DNA of 64,000 nt from Paenibacillus rhizophilus (GCF_003854965.1 NZ_RQPI01000013.1:62001-126000), one strand, 5' to 3'; positions 33,880 through 43,387 are shown, numbered from the stretch's first letter. Program-made: numbers and translations. Notes: generated by a model from the sequence alone, not told the origin.

Positions 33880-36800
33880 CTATCCCAGCACAACTTCCAG
33901 CTCCGGGTATAAGCCGCTTCGCACATCTTCCGCAAGGGCACCCGCCAGCTCGCTGCCCTCCACCCGGGTCTTGTTGCCCGCCTTATCCCTCAGCGTTATG
34001 CTGCGGACGAACACTCCTGTGTCCCCAAACGTATCGGCACGCCGTTCATTATGATAGGTGACAGCCGCCGAGCCGAGAAATCTGAACGACAATTTGCCCT
34101 CTTCATTAAACAGCCAGCCGGGCAGAACCGGTTCAAGCCTAAGGATGAGTTCTTCATTATTGCCCAGCCGGAAAGGCTGTTTCCCCGCCATCATAAGCAG
34201 CCAAAGACTTATAAACTCGGCGGTCGACCCGCTTAACCGGGCCACGTACCCTCTGCCGTGAACGCTCGGGTCGGGATTGGCTCCGCTTGCGAGGAAGGAT
34301 GAATTCTCCAATGTGCTGCGCCCGTATACGGCCGGGTCCTGAAACGGGATAAGTGTATTTCTGAATTCTTCAAAGAACGGTCCAGTCAGGCCGGTCTTCA
34401 GAAGCTCCAGCAAATATTTGTAGGACATATGCAAAAAGATCGATTCGCGCTCCAGCCATCCTGGCGTGAACGCCCGGATTCTGCCAATTTCCTGCGGTTG
34501 TCCGTCAAGGCTGACGGATGTTTTGTACATCTTGAGCTTTTCATCGTAGAGGCCGCTTGTCTTCACCACCTGATAAATTGCTCCCGCCTGCTCGGGATTT
34601 CCCACCGTCTTCAGCATGTGAACCGGACCTTCAAGAAAAGCTGGCAGCGCTTCGGCGCGGAAACGGCTTACGGTTACAACGGGCAAACCGCATCCGGCGA
34701 TGACGGGGTTGCCGTTATTATCCGCCAATGGGACGTATTCCTCCGCCTCATACCGGAAATAGGTGGGGACAAGCCCGCCCCCCAGCTCCACGGCCTTGGC
34801 GATGCCTTGATCCAGTCTCTGAAGAAACACCTTGAAAATCGTCAGAAGTGTTGAATAGGATACTGGTCTCTCCCGGCCGGTAATTCCGAAGCGGATCGCC
34901 TCCCGGTACCGTTCGCGTGCCGAAGCGGCCTGATCCCAGCATTCGAATTCGGTCAGTCTGTTTTTTATCCGTAAGGACACGATTTCATACACCCTTATTA
35001 GCAAGTTGTAGATCTCCTCCGGGAGCGCGGCGCTGCGGTCGGCAAAATCCTCATGCTTCCGCATTTCGGATAGCGCTTTCAAAATGAAATCGACCAGCCG
35101 CTTCAGCTCAAAGGTCTCTCCCATCCCCGAACCGAACAACCCGGGAAGCCCGTTCATGGCGTCGTTCCACCCCGGCTTGTTTCCCTCCATTTCAATCCCC
35201 ATTCCGAAAGGATCCAACGTAGACATTTTGATCAGGGCCAGCGACAGCATTTTGACGAACAAATTCGTCCGGTATACTTCTCCTCCCCCGTTCCCGGCCT
35301 TCAGCCAGCGGGTTTCTTCCAGTCCGGTTCCGAAGCGGTCCAGCTTCTCCTCATCGTGAACGGCCGCTCCATACTGACGGACCTTCCCGTGCTTCAGCAC
35401 GGTTTTTTCGCTGCGCGGCAGCACCCTAACAGGACTGTCAAAGAAAAGGCAGGTGCCCGGCGAGAACAGCAGCTCTTCCATTTTGTCCGGAAAAACAGCC
35501 CGGTAGCTCTCCACCAAATCCATATTGTAGGTCCAATGGTCGATCCAATAACCTTCGCCGAAATTCGCTTCGATGTTCTGTTCCGACAGGCTGATCAGCT
35601 TCTCCAGAAAATCTTCTTCCCCGGCTTGCAGCCGAACCCCGTTGTCTTCTATAAAATGGATGACCCGCCCGGGAGTGTAGGGGCTCGCGACAAGCTTTGC
35701 AAGCTCGTTTCGGTGACTGCCCGCCGCGCTTTCCAGCCACGCAGCCAGATCCTTCTGCCGTTTTTCCGGCACCTGGAAGGTGCTTCCTTTTACCTGCAGC
35801 GGATTGTATCCGTCTGCTTGAATCAGGCTGAAGAACATATAGACGTTAAATGCCCCCGAATCCGGGTTGAAAAACACATCGTTTCTGCGGTTCTGATTCA
35901 TATCCCGGAAGTTGCCGTTGCCCTGGGAATAATATTCCGGAGCGAGGGAGAAGAAATTGTAATCCCGTTCCAAATCCCCGTGCTTGCGGGAGAACAAATG
36001 ATACACCTTGGCCTCTTTGCCTTTGCCGAACAGAATCGGGTATCCGCCTCTCAGCACATTGTCCAGATAGCTCTGTCTGCAGTAAGCGTCGAACAGCGGC
36101 GACGAAGTGGAAGTATGCATATCATCCGTGAGTCGTTCCGCCAGCTCGGCGGCCTCTTCGCGTTTCTTGCGGAAATAGTCAGACGAGCAGAGCCGCCCGG
36201 CCCGGGAGTTCATCATCTCGATATCGCTCGTATGTCCGATCAGCGTATACAGGTTCAAGCTTTGGCTCGGAGCCAGCTCCGCCGACTTGCCGGTAAAGCC
36301 GCAGGGAACCTTGTTCGCTGTAATCTGCGGCCGGCTCATGAGCTCCGCCAAGGAAGTTTTGGCGAATTCGGAAGGATAAGAAAGCGAAGTATTATAGCCA
36401 AATATCGTTTCATAATCGACCAATGGGGAGATAAGCCGTTCCTCATCGCTGAACGAGAGATAGAAATGCCCGCCCGCAATCTCGCTGATCTCGGCTTCAT
36501 CTTTGGTGCTTGAACGGATTTTGAAGAAAGGAATGGCATGCTCCAGATTGTAGACCTCCATCCAGCTACGGAGCAGATTGCCCATCGCCTTGTACCCGGC
36601 ATTATCCACCCCGTAAGGCAAAATTTCGGGAAGGCCGTCCAGCATCTCCAGCGAAAGGGGCGAATCGGCCAAATTCACAATCTCCACATGTCTGGCCAGC
36701 GCGGCAAACCCGTCGTTCGGCACGTTGTAATACACAACTTTGACCTGCAGATTTAACGTACGGTTGATTTCTTCAACGGTCAGTTCGTTGCGCCCGATTC

Positions 36801-37122
36801 TCATCGTCCGTTTGAGGGAAGCACTCTCCGTCATGTCCTGAAACGGCTCATATACGGAAGACGCTCCTTTGAGCTTAATGAAGGTACGGAATCCGTTCAC
36901 CGCCACGTTCTTGTAGCTGATGCTTGCCGGGGAGAACTCCATGATCGGAGAGTTTTTGTCCCTGATGCCGAAGCTGGAAATTCCCTGTCCGCGGTTGACA
37001 TAGAAAGCCCATAAAGGAATCCCTTTCCGTCCGGCCAAGCCGGGAAGAAAGCTTGCGAACGTCTTGGCCTTATCGAACTCCTCAATGACAAAATTCCGAT
37101 CCTCATAATAATAAGCTGGCAT
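33880..37122 (-). CDS. GH161/GH149-like beta-glucan phosphorylase (1080 residues)
   Basis: A single very long frame with AGAGAGGTT before the ATG. It is distantly GH94-like: N-terminal sandwich (GIPLWAFYVNRGQGISSFGI), then a large helical barrel with GEGYWIDHWTYNMDLVESY and the catalytic block NKPGWNDAMNGLPGLFGSGM, where Asp is the expected general acid. Size and the GWNDAMNG block match the GH149/GH161 beta-1,3-glucan phosphorylases, of which a Paenibacillus GH161 enzyme is the known example. Predicted cytoplasmic (no signal). It would shorten oligosaccharides to the disaccharide then handled by the GH94 enzyme. Operator copy 2 and a tandem repeat lie upstream. Confidence 0.78.
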   Translation of the reverse strand: MPAYYYEDRNFVIEEFDKAKTFASFLPGLAGRKGIPLWAFYVNRGQGISSFGIRDKNSPIMEFSPASISYKNVAVNGFRTFIKLKGASSVYEPFQDMTESASLKRTMRIGRNELTVEEINRTLNLQVKVVYYNVPNDGFAALARHVEIVNLADSPLSLEMLDGLPEILPYGVDNAGYKAMGNLLRSWMEVYNLEHAIPFFKIRSSTKDEAEISEIAGGHFYLSFSDEERLISPLVDYETIFGYNTSLSYPSEFAKTSLAELMSRPQITANKVPCGFTGKSAELAPSQSLNLYTLIGHTSDIEMMNSRAGRLCSSDYFRKKREEAAELAERLTDDMHTSTSSPLFDAYCRQSYLDNVLRGGYPILFGKGKEAKVYHLFSRKHGDLERDYNFFSLAPEYYSQGNGNFRDMNQNRRNDVFFNPDSGAFNVYMFFSLIQADGYNPLQVKGSTFQVPEKRQKDLAAWLESAAGSHRNELAKLVASPYTPGRVIHFIEDNGVRLQAGEEDFLEKLISLSEQNIEANFGEGYWIDHWTYNMDLVESYRAVFPDKMEELLFSPGTCLFFDSPVRVLPRSEKTVLKHGKVRQYGAAVHDEEKLDRFGTGLEETRWLKAGNGGGEVYRTNLFVKMLSLALIKMSTLDPFGMGIEMEGNKPGWNDAMNGLPGLFGSGMGETFELKRLVDFILKALSEMRKHEDFADRSAALPEEIYNLLIRVYEIVSLRIKNRLTEFECWDQAASARERYREAIRFGITGRERPVSYSTLLTIFKVFLQRLDQGIAKAVELGGGLVPTYFRYEAEEYVPLADNNGNPVIAGCGLPVVTVSRFRAEALPAFLEGPVHMLKTVGNPEQAGAIYQVVKTSGLYDEKLKMYKTSVSLDGQPQEIGRIRAFTPGWLERESIFLHMSYKYLLELLKTGLTGPFFEEFRNTLIPFQDPAVYGRSTLENSSFLASGANPDPSVHGRGYVARLSGSTAEFISLWLLMMAGKQPFRLGNNEELILRLEPVLPGWLFNEEGKLSFRFLGSAAVTYHNERRADTFGDTGVFVRSITLRDKAGNKTRVEGSELAGALAEDVRSGLYPELEVVLG

Positions 37123-37140
37123 AATTTAACCTCTCTTTCC

Positions 37141-37175
37141 GTTATACCGTCTGATATCCGTTATACCGTCTGATA
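37141..37175 (-). repeat. Tandem 19-nt repeat just upstream of the GH161-like gene
   Basis: GTTATACCGTCTGATATCC followed directly by GTTATACCGTCTGATA. It sits 18-53 nt before the start codon, in the mRNA leader, so copy number could alter promoter or leader spacing. Confidence 0.85.
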
Positions 37176-37271
37176 AAAGAAAGAACCGTTACATTACATC
37201 TCTCGGGCCCGGTACCCGGCAATCACAGTCACAATTGCATTGGAGCCCTATCCAGATCGATAAATCAGCAG

Positions 37272-37285
37272 CGAAATAGGTTTCG
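37272..37285. promoter_or_regulatory. LacI-family operator, copy 2 (GH161-like promoter)
   Basis: CGAAATAGGTTTCG in the 225-nt space between the lacI-type gene and the GH161-like gene. Confidence 0.8.
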
Positions 37286-37347
37286 AAAAAAGCCGCGCAG
37301 ACATCCTTCGGATGTCCTAACAGCCTAAATCGCTATGACGGTCAACG

Positions 37348-38355
37348 CTATATGGCCCGGCACGAATCCCGTATTACCAGTTCCACAGGCAAAACGACCG
37401 ATTCCGGAGCGCGGACCGTTTCAATCGAATGGATCAGCATCTGCGCCGCACGGCTGCCCATCTCCTGCACATTCTGGCGAATCGTAGTCAACCCGGGGTA
37501 TACCAGTCCGGCTGCCTCAATATCGTCGAACCCGATCACGGAAATATGCTCCGGAACCTGCAAACCTCGGTTCCGAATCGCTTTGACGGCTCCGAGGGCC
37601 AGATTATCTCCGGCAGCCAGCACAGCCGTTGGTGGCTGCTCCAAATCGAGCAATCGGTTCATCGCCTCATACCCGCTTTCCACCGAAAAAAAGCCTCCGC
37701 CCCCGGTAATATACTCTTCTCTCCTCTTTAGCTTCAGCCTGTCGATTGCCATCTCGTAGCCAAGCTGCCGCTGCTGTCCCGCAAACGTATCCGTGCCGCC
37801 TGAAATATGGGCGATTTGGCGGTGCCCCAGCTCATACAGGTACTGCACCGCTAGGAAGCTGCCGTTAATATTGTCGGAGCAGATGGTTCCCGCCTGCGAC
37901 GACTCGAAATCGAGCAGGAAGCAGGGAATTCCGCTCTCCAGCAGCTCTTGCAGGCCCGGGTCCTTGCGATCGGCCATAATAACGATAACGCCGTCTACGC
38001 TTCTGAATCTGCAATGCTCCACATAGCTGCTGCTCTTGCCGCCAATATTGTCGGAAATGAACATCAGATCGTACCCTTCCGCCTCCGCTGTCTTCTTGAA
38101 GCTGTCAATGACGCCGTTGAAGAACGGATGGCGTATACCCACACCGGAAGGTTCGTTGAACAATATCCCGATCGTCCACGACTTCTTGGTCATCAATGTC
38201 CGGGCATGCGAATTGGGCAAGTACCCCATTTCCTTTGCGGCATCCAAAATTTTACCCCGGGTCTTGACGCTGACGTCGTTGTAATTATTGAACACCTTCG
38301 ACACGGTGGTCGGAGAATAACCCGTCCGTTTGGCGATGTCATAAATGGTAATCAA
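37348..38355 (-). CDS. LacI/GalR-family repressor of the beta-glucan phosphorylase locus
   Basis: The 335-residue regulator has N-terminal helix-turn-helix (TIYDIAKRTGYSPTTVSKVF) and hinge helix (NSHARTLMTKKSWTIGIL). The periplasmic-binding-like sensor domain shows HPFFNGVIDSFKKTAEAEGY, GVIVIMADR and AVLAAGDNLALGAVKAIRNR. The start codon is TTG with GGGGGTGAAC upstream. Three CGAAATnGGTTTCG operators (its own promoter and the two phosphorylase promoters) are the obvious targets; the inducer is presumably a beta-glucan oligosaccharide or phosphorylated sugar. Confidence 0.92.
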   Translation of the reverse strand: MITIYDIAKRTGYSPTTVSKVFNNYNDVSVKTRGKILDAAKEMGYLPNSHARTLMTKKSWTIGILFNEPSGVGIRHPFFNGVIDSFKKTAEAEGYDLMFISDNIGGKSSSYVEHCRFRSVDGVIVIMADRKDPGLQELLESGIPCFLLDFESSQAGTICSDNINGSFLAVQYLYELGHRQIAHISGGTDTFAGQQRQLGYEMAIDRLKLKRREEYITGGGGFFSVESGYEAMNRLLDLEQPPTAVLAAGDNLALGAVKAIRNRGLQVPEHISVIGFDDIEAAGLVYPGLTTIRQNVQEMGSRAAQMLIHSIETVRAPESVVLPVELVIRDSCRAI

Positions 38356-38373
38356 GGCTGTTCACCCCCTTAT

Positions 38374-38387
38374 CGAAATGGGTTTCG
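38374..38387. promoter_or_regulatory. LacI-family operator, copy 3 (autoregulation)
   Basis: CGAAATGGGTTTCG, 19 nt before the TTG start of the repressor gene. Confidence 0.8.
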
Positions 38388-38542
38388 TTCGAGGAGATTG
38401 TAATGGCTTTCATAATAAAAGTCAATAGTTGAAACTTAAGGATGTTTGCTAAACCTGATAAATGGATGGGAGAGAAAACTGTGGGGATAAAGGTATTAAA
38501 AAAGGGGGATGAGAAAGCCAATATCCCCTCTTCCTGAGCGCG

Positions 38543-39160
38543 CTAGTGCGTGCTTTTGCCGGATTGATAATATTTCTGCTTGTACTCGTCAAAAGTAATG
38601 TTATCCGTTCGGCCCTGGGCGAAGGATTCATAAATAAATTTCCAATACGATACCAGGTCCGCATGTCTTCCCTTGTAGCCCGCCGGAATCTTATATAAGT
38701 ATTCCAGCGACTTCTCGTCGTCTCCGTCCTGTCCGTAAATATTGTACAGGGCAAGGTTATACATCGCCTTAAGATCTTCGCTTGGATCAGGCACTTTCTC
38801 AAAGATCTCTACAACGGAACTGTAGTTCTCACTCTCCAGCGCCTTGTCGACCGCAGCCCAAACTTCTTTGTCTTCATGAGCCGCAGAGCCGCTTGCCCCG
38901 CCTGACGCCGATTTGTCAGGAGCCGCCGACACGCTTGCCTCCGGTGATGGTGCCGCGCCAGTTGCAGCCGGGCTGGCGTCGTCCGGCGCTCCGCTTGGAC
39001 CCGCTGTCGGCAGGGAGGCCTCGCTTGACGGAGCCGCCGTTGCCGCCGCCAGAGCCGGGGTCTCTTTTGCCCCTTGTCCCGGGGTTGAAGCTGTCCCGTT
39101 CCCGCATCCGGCGGAGGCGAGCAAGATCGCAACAACAGCCATGGTTGTAAGTAATTTCAT
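38543..39160 (-). CDS. Lipoprotein of unknown function
   Basis: 205 residues. The signal peptide ends with lipobox LLASAGC. Residues ~22-100 are a low-complexity Ala/Ser/Pro/Gly linker. The C-terminal ~100 residues form a small alpha-helical domain (EVWAAVDKALESENYSSVVE; LKAMYNLALYNIYGQDGDDE) reminiscent of TPR-like repeats. I do not recognise a family. Likely surface-exposed on the membrane; single gene. Confidence 0.75.
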   Translation of the reverse strand: MKLLTTMAVVAILLASAGCGNGTASTPGQGAKETPALAAATAAPSSEASLPTAGPSGAPDDASPAATGAAPSPEASVSAAPDKSASGGASGSAAHEDKEVWAAVDKALESENYSSVVEIFEKVPDPSEDLKAMYNLALYNIYGQDGDDEKSLEYLYKIPAGYKGRHADLVSYWKFIYESFAQGRTDNITFDEYKQKYYQSGKSTH

Positions 39161-39275
39161 AGATAATGACCCCTACTTTTTTTATCCTATCTTATCACTA
39201 GCAAACAAACAAAAACCAGCCATGCACTAGACTGCATCGACCGGTCGCTTGTCCAAAACTTATTTCAAGTATTTA

Positions 39276-39623
39276 TTAAAATGCCAATTCTACAGCGCCA
39301 TCTTCATAAATATCGACCCGCTGTGCGCACAGCAGCATACCCAATCCGTTCGCAAAGCCCTTCTCCCTAATATCTCTTTCTCTGCGTTCCCATCTCTCGC
39401 GGTCATGAATAATGTCGTACAGGTAGTAGAATTCCGCTTCGTTAGCCGCTTTCATCTTCTCTACAAAGATGAAGTCGTCCCCGAAAAGCTCCTTGAACCA
39501 GCTCGCTGCCTCTTCATGCGTAGAAAATTTGGGAAGATCGGCCTGGAACTGTTTGGACAGAAAATTTTGCTGCAATCTGCCCTTCTTCTCATAATAGCTT
39601 TCAAGCGTCTCTGCATTAATCAT
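39276..39623 (-). CDS. Conserved-looking hypothetical protein
   Basis: 115 residues from ATG 39621-39623 with a strong GAGGAGG 7-8 nt upstream. Contains an acidic/aromatic helical protein (YEKKGRLQQNFLSKQFQADL, WFKELFGDDFIFVEKM, YLYDIIHDRERWERRERDI). No signal peptide or membrane segment. No family recognised; good ribosome binding site and composition support a real gene. Confidence 0.6.
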   Translation of the reverse strand: MINAETLESYYEKKGRLQQNFLSKQFQADLPKFSTHEEAASWFKELFGDDFIFVEKMKAANEAEFYYLYDIIHDRERWERRERDIREKGFANGLGMLLCAQRVDIYEDGAVELAF

Positions 39624-39750
39624 CAAGATGCCTCCTCTGTTAACCTCATCATTCGCCATTTTGGAATCCACCAAAAACCAGCAATTTTTATGAAAATTTT
39701 ATCGTATTTCTGAAAATCATGATGTGATTTTGCGCATGTGCGGGGAACGC

Positions 39751-39972
39751 CTAAACAAGATGGTCAGAAATATAATCCAGGAAATGATACAGCAGCGGCC
39801 AGATTATTTTTACTATTATTAATTTAACACCCTGGATGAGCAACCAGCCACCGAGAATGGCAGCAGTCACAGTCATAATGAAAATAAGCATACCGACACG
39901 AAACCGCTCACGGGACCTAGTCAGCCCAACCTCCTCATCCGATTTCCAATACCAGTCCTTATCCTGCTTCAT
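39751..39972 (-). CDS. Small membrane protein of unknown function
   Basis: 73 residues: a charged N-terminus (MKQDKDWYWKSDEEVGLTRS) followed by one or two membrane segments between residues ~27 and 62 (GMLIFIMTVTAAILGGWLLI). GGGGGAC lies before the start. No family recognised. Confidence 0.5.
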   Translation of the reverse strand: MKQDKDWYWKSDEEVGLTRSRERFRVGMLIFIMTVTAAILGGWLLIQGVKLIIVKIIWPLLYHFLDYISDHLV

Positions 39973-40083
39973 AAGCCGTCCCCCAAGTGATATTATTCAT
40001 ACCCGCAGGATCGATACGCTAACGACCAGAACGTTTTTTGATGGTGTCATATGCATTCCTTTCATGATTAACTTTGACAAAGT

Positions 40084-40674
40084 TTGCGCGCGCTTGATGA
40101 TCTCGTCCGCAGCGGCAAGGTTCGATATATCGGCTGCTCCAACCTGCAAGGCTGGCAGATGATGAAGGTAAGCGGCATTTCCCGGCAATTGGGCTTGCAT
40201 GCCTTCCAGACGGCCCAGTCTTATTATTCGCTCGCCGGACGCGACATTGAGCGGGATATCATCCCCGTCCTTCAGGATCAGAAAATGGGCTTGCTCGTGT
40301 GGAGTCCTTTGGCCGGCGGATTTCTGTCGGGCAAGTATACTCGGGACAATCAAGGCGGAGCGGATGACCGGCGCAACAAATTCGATTTCCCACCGGTTGA
40401 CCGGGAGAAGGGCTATGTCCTGATTGATGTCTTGCAGGAGATCGCAAAAGCGCGGGAAACCTCGGTCGCCCGAATCGCGCTGGCCTGGCTGCTGAATCAA
40501 CCGGCCGTCACAAGCGTTATTGTCGGAGCCAAACGGCCTGACCAGCTTCGGGACAATCTTGGAGCATCGGGTATCGTGTTGAACGAAGAAGAGCTGTCCC
40601 GTCTGGATCAAGTCAGCCGTCTGCAGCCGGAGTATCCATTATGGAATCCTGCCGTTTATTTGGAAGATCGTTGA
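40084..40674 (+). pseudogene. 5'-truncated aldo/keto reductase
   Basis: The readable protein starts at LRALDDLVRSGKVRYIGCSN, which is about residue 135 of a normal ~330-residue aldo/keto reductase. The C-terminal half is clean: FQTAQSYYSLAGRDIERDII, LLVWSPLAGGFLSGKY, ARIALAWLLNQPAVTSVIVG. The first half, with the catalytic Tyr and Lys, is missing, and the flanking 39997-40083 has no match to it. No promoter or ribosome binding site fits, so it is a remnant. Confidence 0.8.
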
Positions 40675-40966
40675 AGTCAATCATCCCGATATGTGACATC
40701 AGGGTGTTGACCTGCTCTTGAACGGTTTTCTTCTGCAGCTCAAGCATTTGTATACGCTGTTCAGTCGTTCCGTCACCCTGTACGGTAAGTTCAACAAAAT
40801 CCTTCAGCTGTGAAATGGACATGCCCGTATCGCGGAGGCAGCATATGAATTTAAGCCAGTCGATATGTTCTTCCTCATACATGCGTATGCCGCTCTCGTT
40901 TCGTTTGATGAACGGCAGGATGCCTTCTTTTTCATAATATCTTATCTCTGATTCAGGTACGTTATC
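40613..40966 (-). pseudogene. 5'-truncated MerR-family regulator
   Basis: In one frame from a stop at 40967-40969 the sequence reads VPESEIRYYEKEGILPFIKR, then MYEEEHIDWLKFICCLRDTG and a coiled-coil tail. A complete MerR protein would have ~12 more residues (first helix-turn-helix segment) before VPESEIRYYE, and no start codon is left. The best in-frame ATG (40882) would lose the whole DNA-binding domain. Its 3' end overlaps that of the truncated aldo/keto reductase, so the original pair was convergent and both lost their 5' ends. Confidence 0.75.
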
Positions 40967-41148
40967 TTAATTATAGGTCCTAGAGTAAGATCTAAGTCAA
41001 GTGTTCGCACGAGCGTGGCGGGCTGACCTGAAAGCCCATCGCTCCCTTCGCTTGCCGGCTTCCGCCGAAAAAGGCCTTGAACTCTACTCGCGCAGACATT
41101 CATAGCCTTTTATGATCATTAAAATAATAAGGACATTAAGCACTCCTT

Positions 41149-42573
41149 TTATTCATGCAGCGACTTTGCTTCCATAACCGCGGCATTTTTTTGCTTAAGC
41201 GCTATGAACGATACGAGAATGCCCAGAAGCGCGATAACAGCGTCAATGATGAATGCCATGTGAATCGCTCCGGTTAAATCCGAGGGCTCCATCGTTTCCA
41301 AAGTAGCGTTAGTGCCGAGACTTGCAGAGATAATGGCCATGATGACAGCCAATCCGATCGCTCCGCCAATTTGTTGTCCGGTAGAGACGATAGCGGATGC
41401 AACACCCTGTTCTTTCATATCAATTCCCGAACTTGCCGCGATAAACATCGTTGTAAAAATAAAGGCCTGACCAATACCGATGATAACGGTCCCCGGAATG
41501 ATCCCCCATGCCGATCCGTGCTCAGAGAGCTGGGTAAGCAGCATAAAACCAATCACCCCAAGCCCCATGCCGCTTGCAATTGTTCCGGCTGCGCCTACAG
41601 TTGCCAGCATTTTGTTAATCAACTTCGCGCCTGCAAAAGCGCTAATGGTCAGCGGCAGAAAGCTTAATCCGGATTGAATGGCAGAGTAATGCAGAACCTC
41701 TTGCGTATATAGCGTGAGGAAATAGTATAACGTACCGAATGATGCGGAGAACAACGCTGCGGTAATCGCGGCCCCAGTCAAACTCCGTATCCGAAACAGT
41801 CTAAAGGGGATCAAAGGATCTTTCGTGCGACGTTCAATGACTACGAATAACAGAAGCAGAATAGCGCCGATAATTCCAGGAATAATAGCTGATGGATGAA
41901 GCCAGCCTACGACCGGGGCTTGAATAAGATAATTTACAATCAAGATCATGCCGGCCGTTACGGAAATCGCGCCTAATGCGTCAAAATGGCGTTTTGAAGA
42001 TGCTGCCTTGCTCTCCACAAGCGTGATCGGAGCGAGGATAATAACAAAAATAGCTATGGGAACATTTACAAAAAAGGTGGCTTCCCAGCCGATAAAGCTT
42101 GTTAACACGCCGCCAAGCAATAACCCAATGGACATGCCCACTCCACCCATTGCCGCCCAAGTGCCTAATGCACGGTTGCGTTCCGGGCCTTCTTCAAAGT
42201 TGGACATGATCAGTGACAGTGTAGCCGGTGACAGCAGCGCTCCGCCAATACCCTGGAGTCCCCTTGCAATAATGAGGAACAGCTGAGAGTCTGCGATACC
42301 GCCAAGCAGAGAGCCTAGACCGAAGATCCCCATGGCTATGATGAACATCCGCCGTCTGCCCAGCAAATCGGACAATCTTCCACCGATAAGCAGGAATCCT
42401 CCAAAGGCAAGGGAAAAGGCGCTGATGACCCACTGCAGCTGGTTCGCACTAAAGCCCAAGTCTGCTGCAAGGGAAGGCAGAGCTACAAAAATAATCGTGT
42501 AATCGAGAGCCAAAATGAGTTGGGATAAAGCCAAAATCGTCAATGCCAATCCTTTGTGTCTATTTGAATTCAT
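41149..42573 (-). CDS. MFS exporter, DHA2 (14-helix, EmrB/QacA-type)
   Basis: 474 residues with about 14 hydrophobic segments. ILALDYTIIFVALPSLAADL is motif D1 of the DHA2 group, GGRLSDLLGRRRMF is motif A, and LLLGGVLTSFIGWEATFFVN is motif C. Such proteins export drugs, dyes or metabolites by proton antiport. The promoter carries a TetR-type operator (42596-42609) shared with the neighbouring tetR-type gene, which probably represses it. A 73-nt copy of part of this gene is found at 57934-58006. Confidence 0.9.
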   Translation of the reverse strand: MNSNRHKGLALTILALSQLILALDYTIIFVALPSLAADLGFSANQLQWVISAFSLAFGGFLLIGGRLSDLLGRRRMFIIAMGIFGLGSLLGGIADSQLFLIIARGLQGIGGALLSPATLSLIMSNFEEGPERNRALGTWAAMGGVGMSIGLLLGGVLTSFIGWEATFFVNVPIAIFVIILAPITLVESKAASSKRHFDALGAISVTAGMILIVNYLIQAPVVGWLHPSAIIPGIIGAILLLLFVVIERRTKDPLIPFRLFRIRSLTGAAITAALFSASFGTLYYFLTLYTQEVLHYSAIQSGLSFLPLTISAFAGAKLINKMLATVGAAGTIASGMGLGVIGFMLLTQLSEHGSAWGIIPGTVIIGIGQAFIFTTMFIAASSGIDMKEQGVASAIVSTGQQIGGAIGLAVIMAIISASLGTNATLETMEPSDLTGAIHMAFIIDAVIALLGILVSFIALKQKNAAVMEAKSLHE

Positions 42574-42595
42574 GAAATCTACTCCTTTTTTTATC

Positions 42596-42609
42596 AGACC
42601 GTTCAGTCT
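42596..42609. promoter_or_regulatory. TetR-type operator, copy 1 (MFS promoter)
   Basis: AGACCGTTCAGTCT, 14-bp near-palindrome 22 nt before the MFS start. Three related sites follow at 43388, 43892 and 44004. Confidence 0.7.
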
Positions 42610-42754
42610 AAAAAATAGATGCGTATTATAGCGGGAATAGGGCCAACATAGCCGACTCTATCCCCGAGTTCCATAGCACAGTAAGAGCGTATTATTTCCA
42701 GACCAATCGATCTATAACATCCAAAAATATAATGAAGCGTCTCATTGCGCTCCA

Positions 42755-43339
42755 TTAATTGTCTAGCTTGGAAAGCGTAACCGCAGCAATATCGTCCAAA
42801 ACTTTGGGATCGGTGGTTAATTTAGCCACTTGGGTCAGCGCATATCTCTCATGGTATAAATACCGCGCAAGAGCCAACAAATCACGATTTCCATTCAGTT
42901 CACCCTGATTGCGGGCGCGAACCAGCGCTTCATAAAAGGCCTGGACCAAACGGGTCATATCCCGTTCAAAAAACGCCGCGATTTCCGAATCATGAGGAAC
43001 CTGATCAATGGCGCTGTGCATAATGAAGCATTCCTTCCGGCGCTCCCCATCTTGCAGAACAGCCACAATTTCATGGAAAATATCAGCGATCGCCTTCTTG
43101 ACCGAACCTGGACGTTCCAAATATGAAATGACCGCATCCGATTTCTCATTCACATAATGTTTTACGGCCTTGACGAAAAGATCACGCTTGGTCCCGTAAG
43201 TATCGTACAGGCTTTGGCGGGCTATGCCCAACCCATAGAGCAAGTTTTGCAGGGAAGTTCCTTCGTAGCCGTAGTGCCCGAATACCTCCATAGCCTTGTG
43301 CAGAGCTAGCGTTGTATCAAATTCCTTACTTCTTGCCAT
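42755..43339 (-). CDS. TetR-family repressor
   Basis: 194 residues from ATG 43337-43339 (GGGAGGAG 12 nt upstream; an ATG 12 codons earlier lies in the operator/promoter). The N-terminal DNA-binding domain is ALHKAMEVFGHYGYEGTSLQ, then LGIARQSLYDTYGTKRDLFV, characteristic of TetR members controlling exporters and detoxification enzymes. The rest is a helical ligand domain. Its own promoter overlaps an operator (43388-43401), and the MFS gene follows 181 nt downstream. Confidence 0.9.
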   Translation of the reverse strand: MARSKEFDTTLALHKAMEVFGHYGYEGTSLQNLLYGLGIARQSLYDTYGTKRDLFVKAVKHYVNEKSDAVISYLERPGSVKKAIADIFHEIVAVLQDGERRKECFIMHSAIDQVPHDSEIAAFFERDMTRLVQAFYEALVRARNQGELNGNRDLLALARYLYHERYALTQVAKLTTDPKVLDDIAAVTLSKLDN

Positions 43340-43387
43340 GGTTGAAGAGCACTCCTCCCTTGTAACAACCTTCATCTTATCCTTTCC

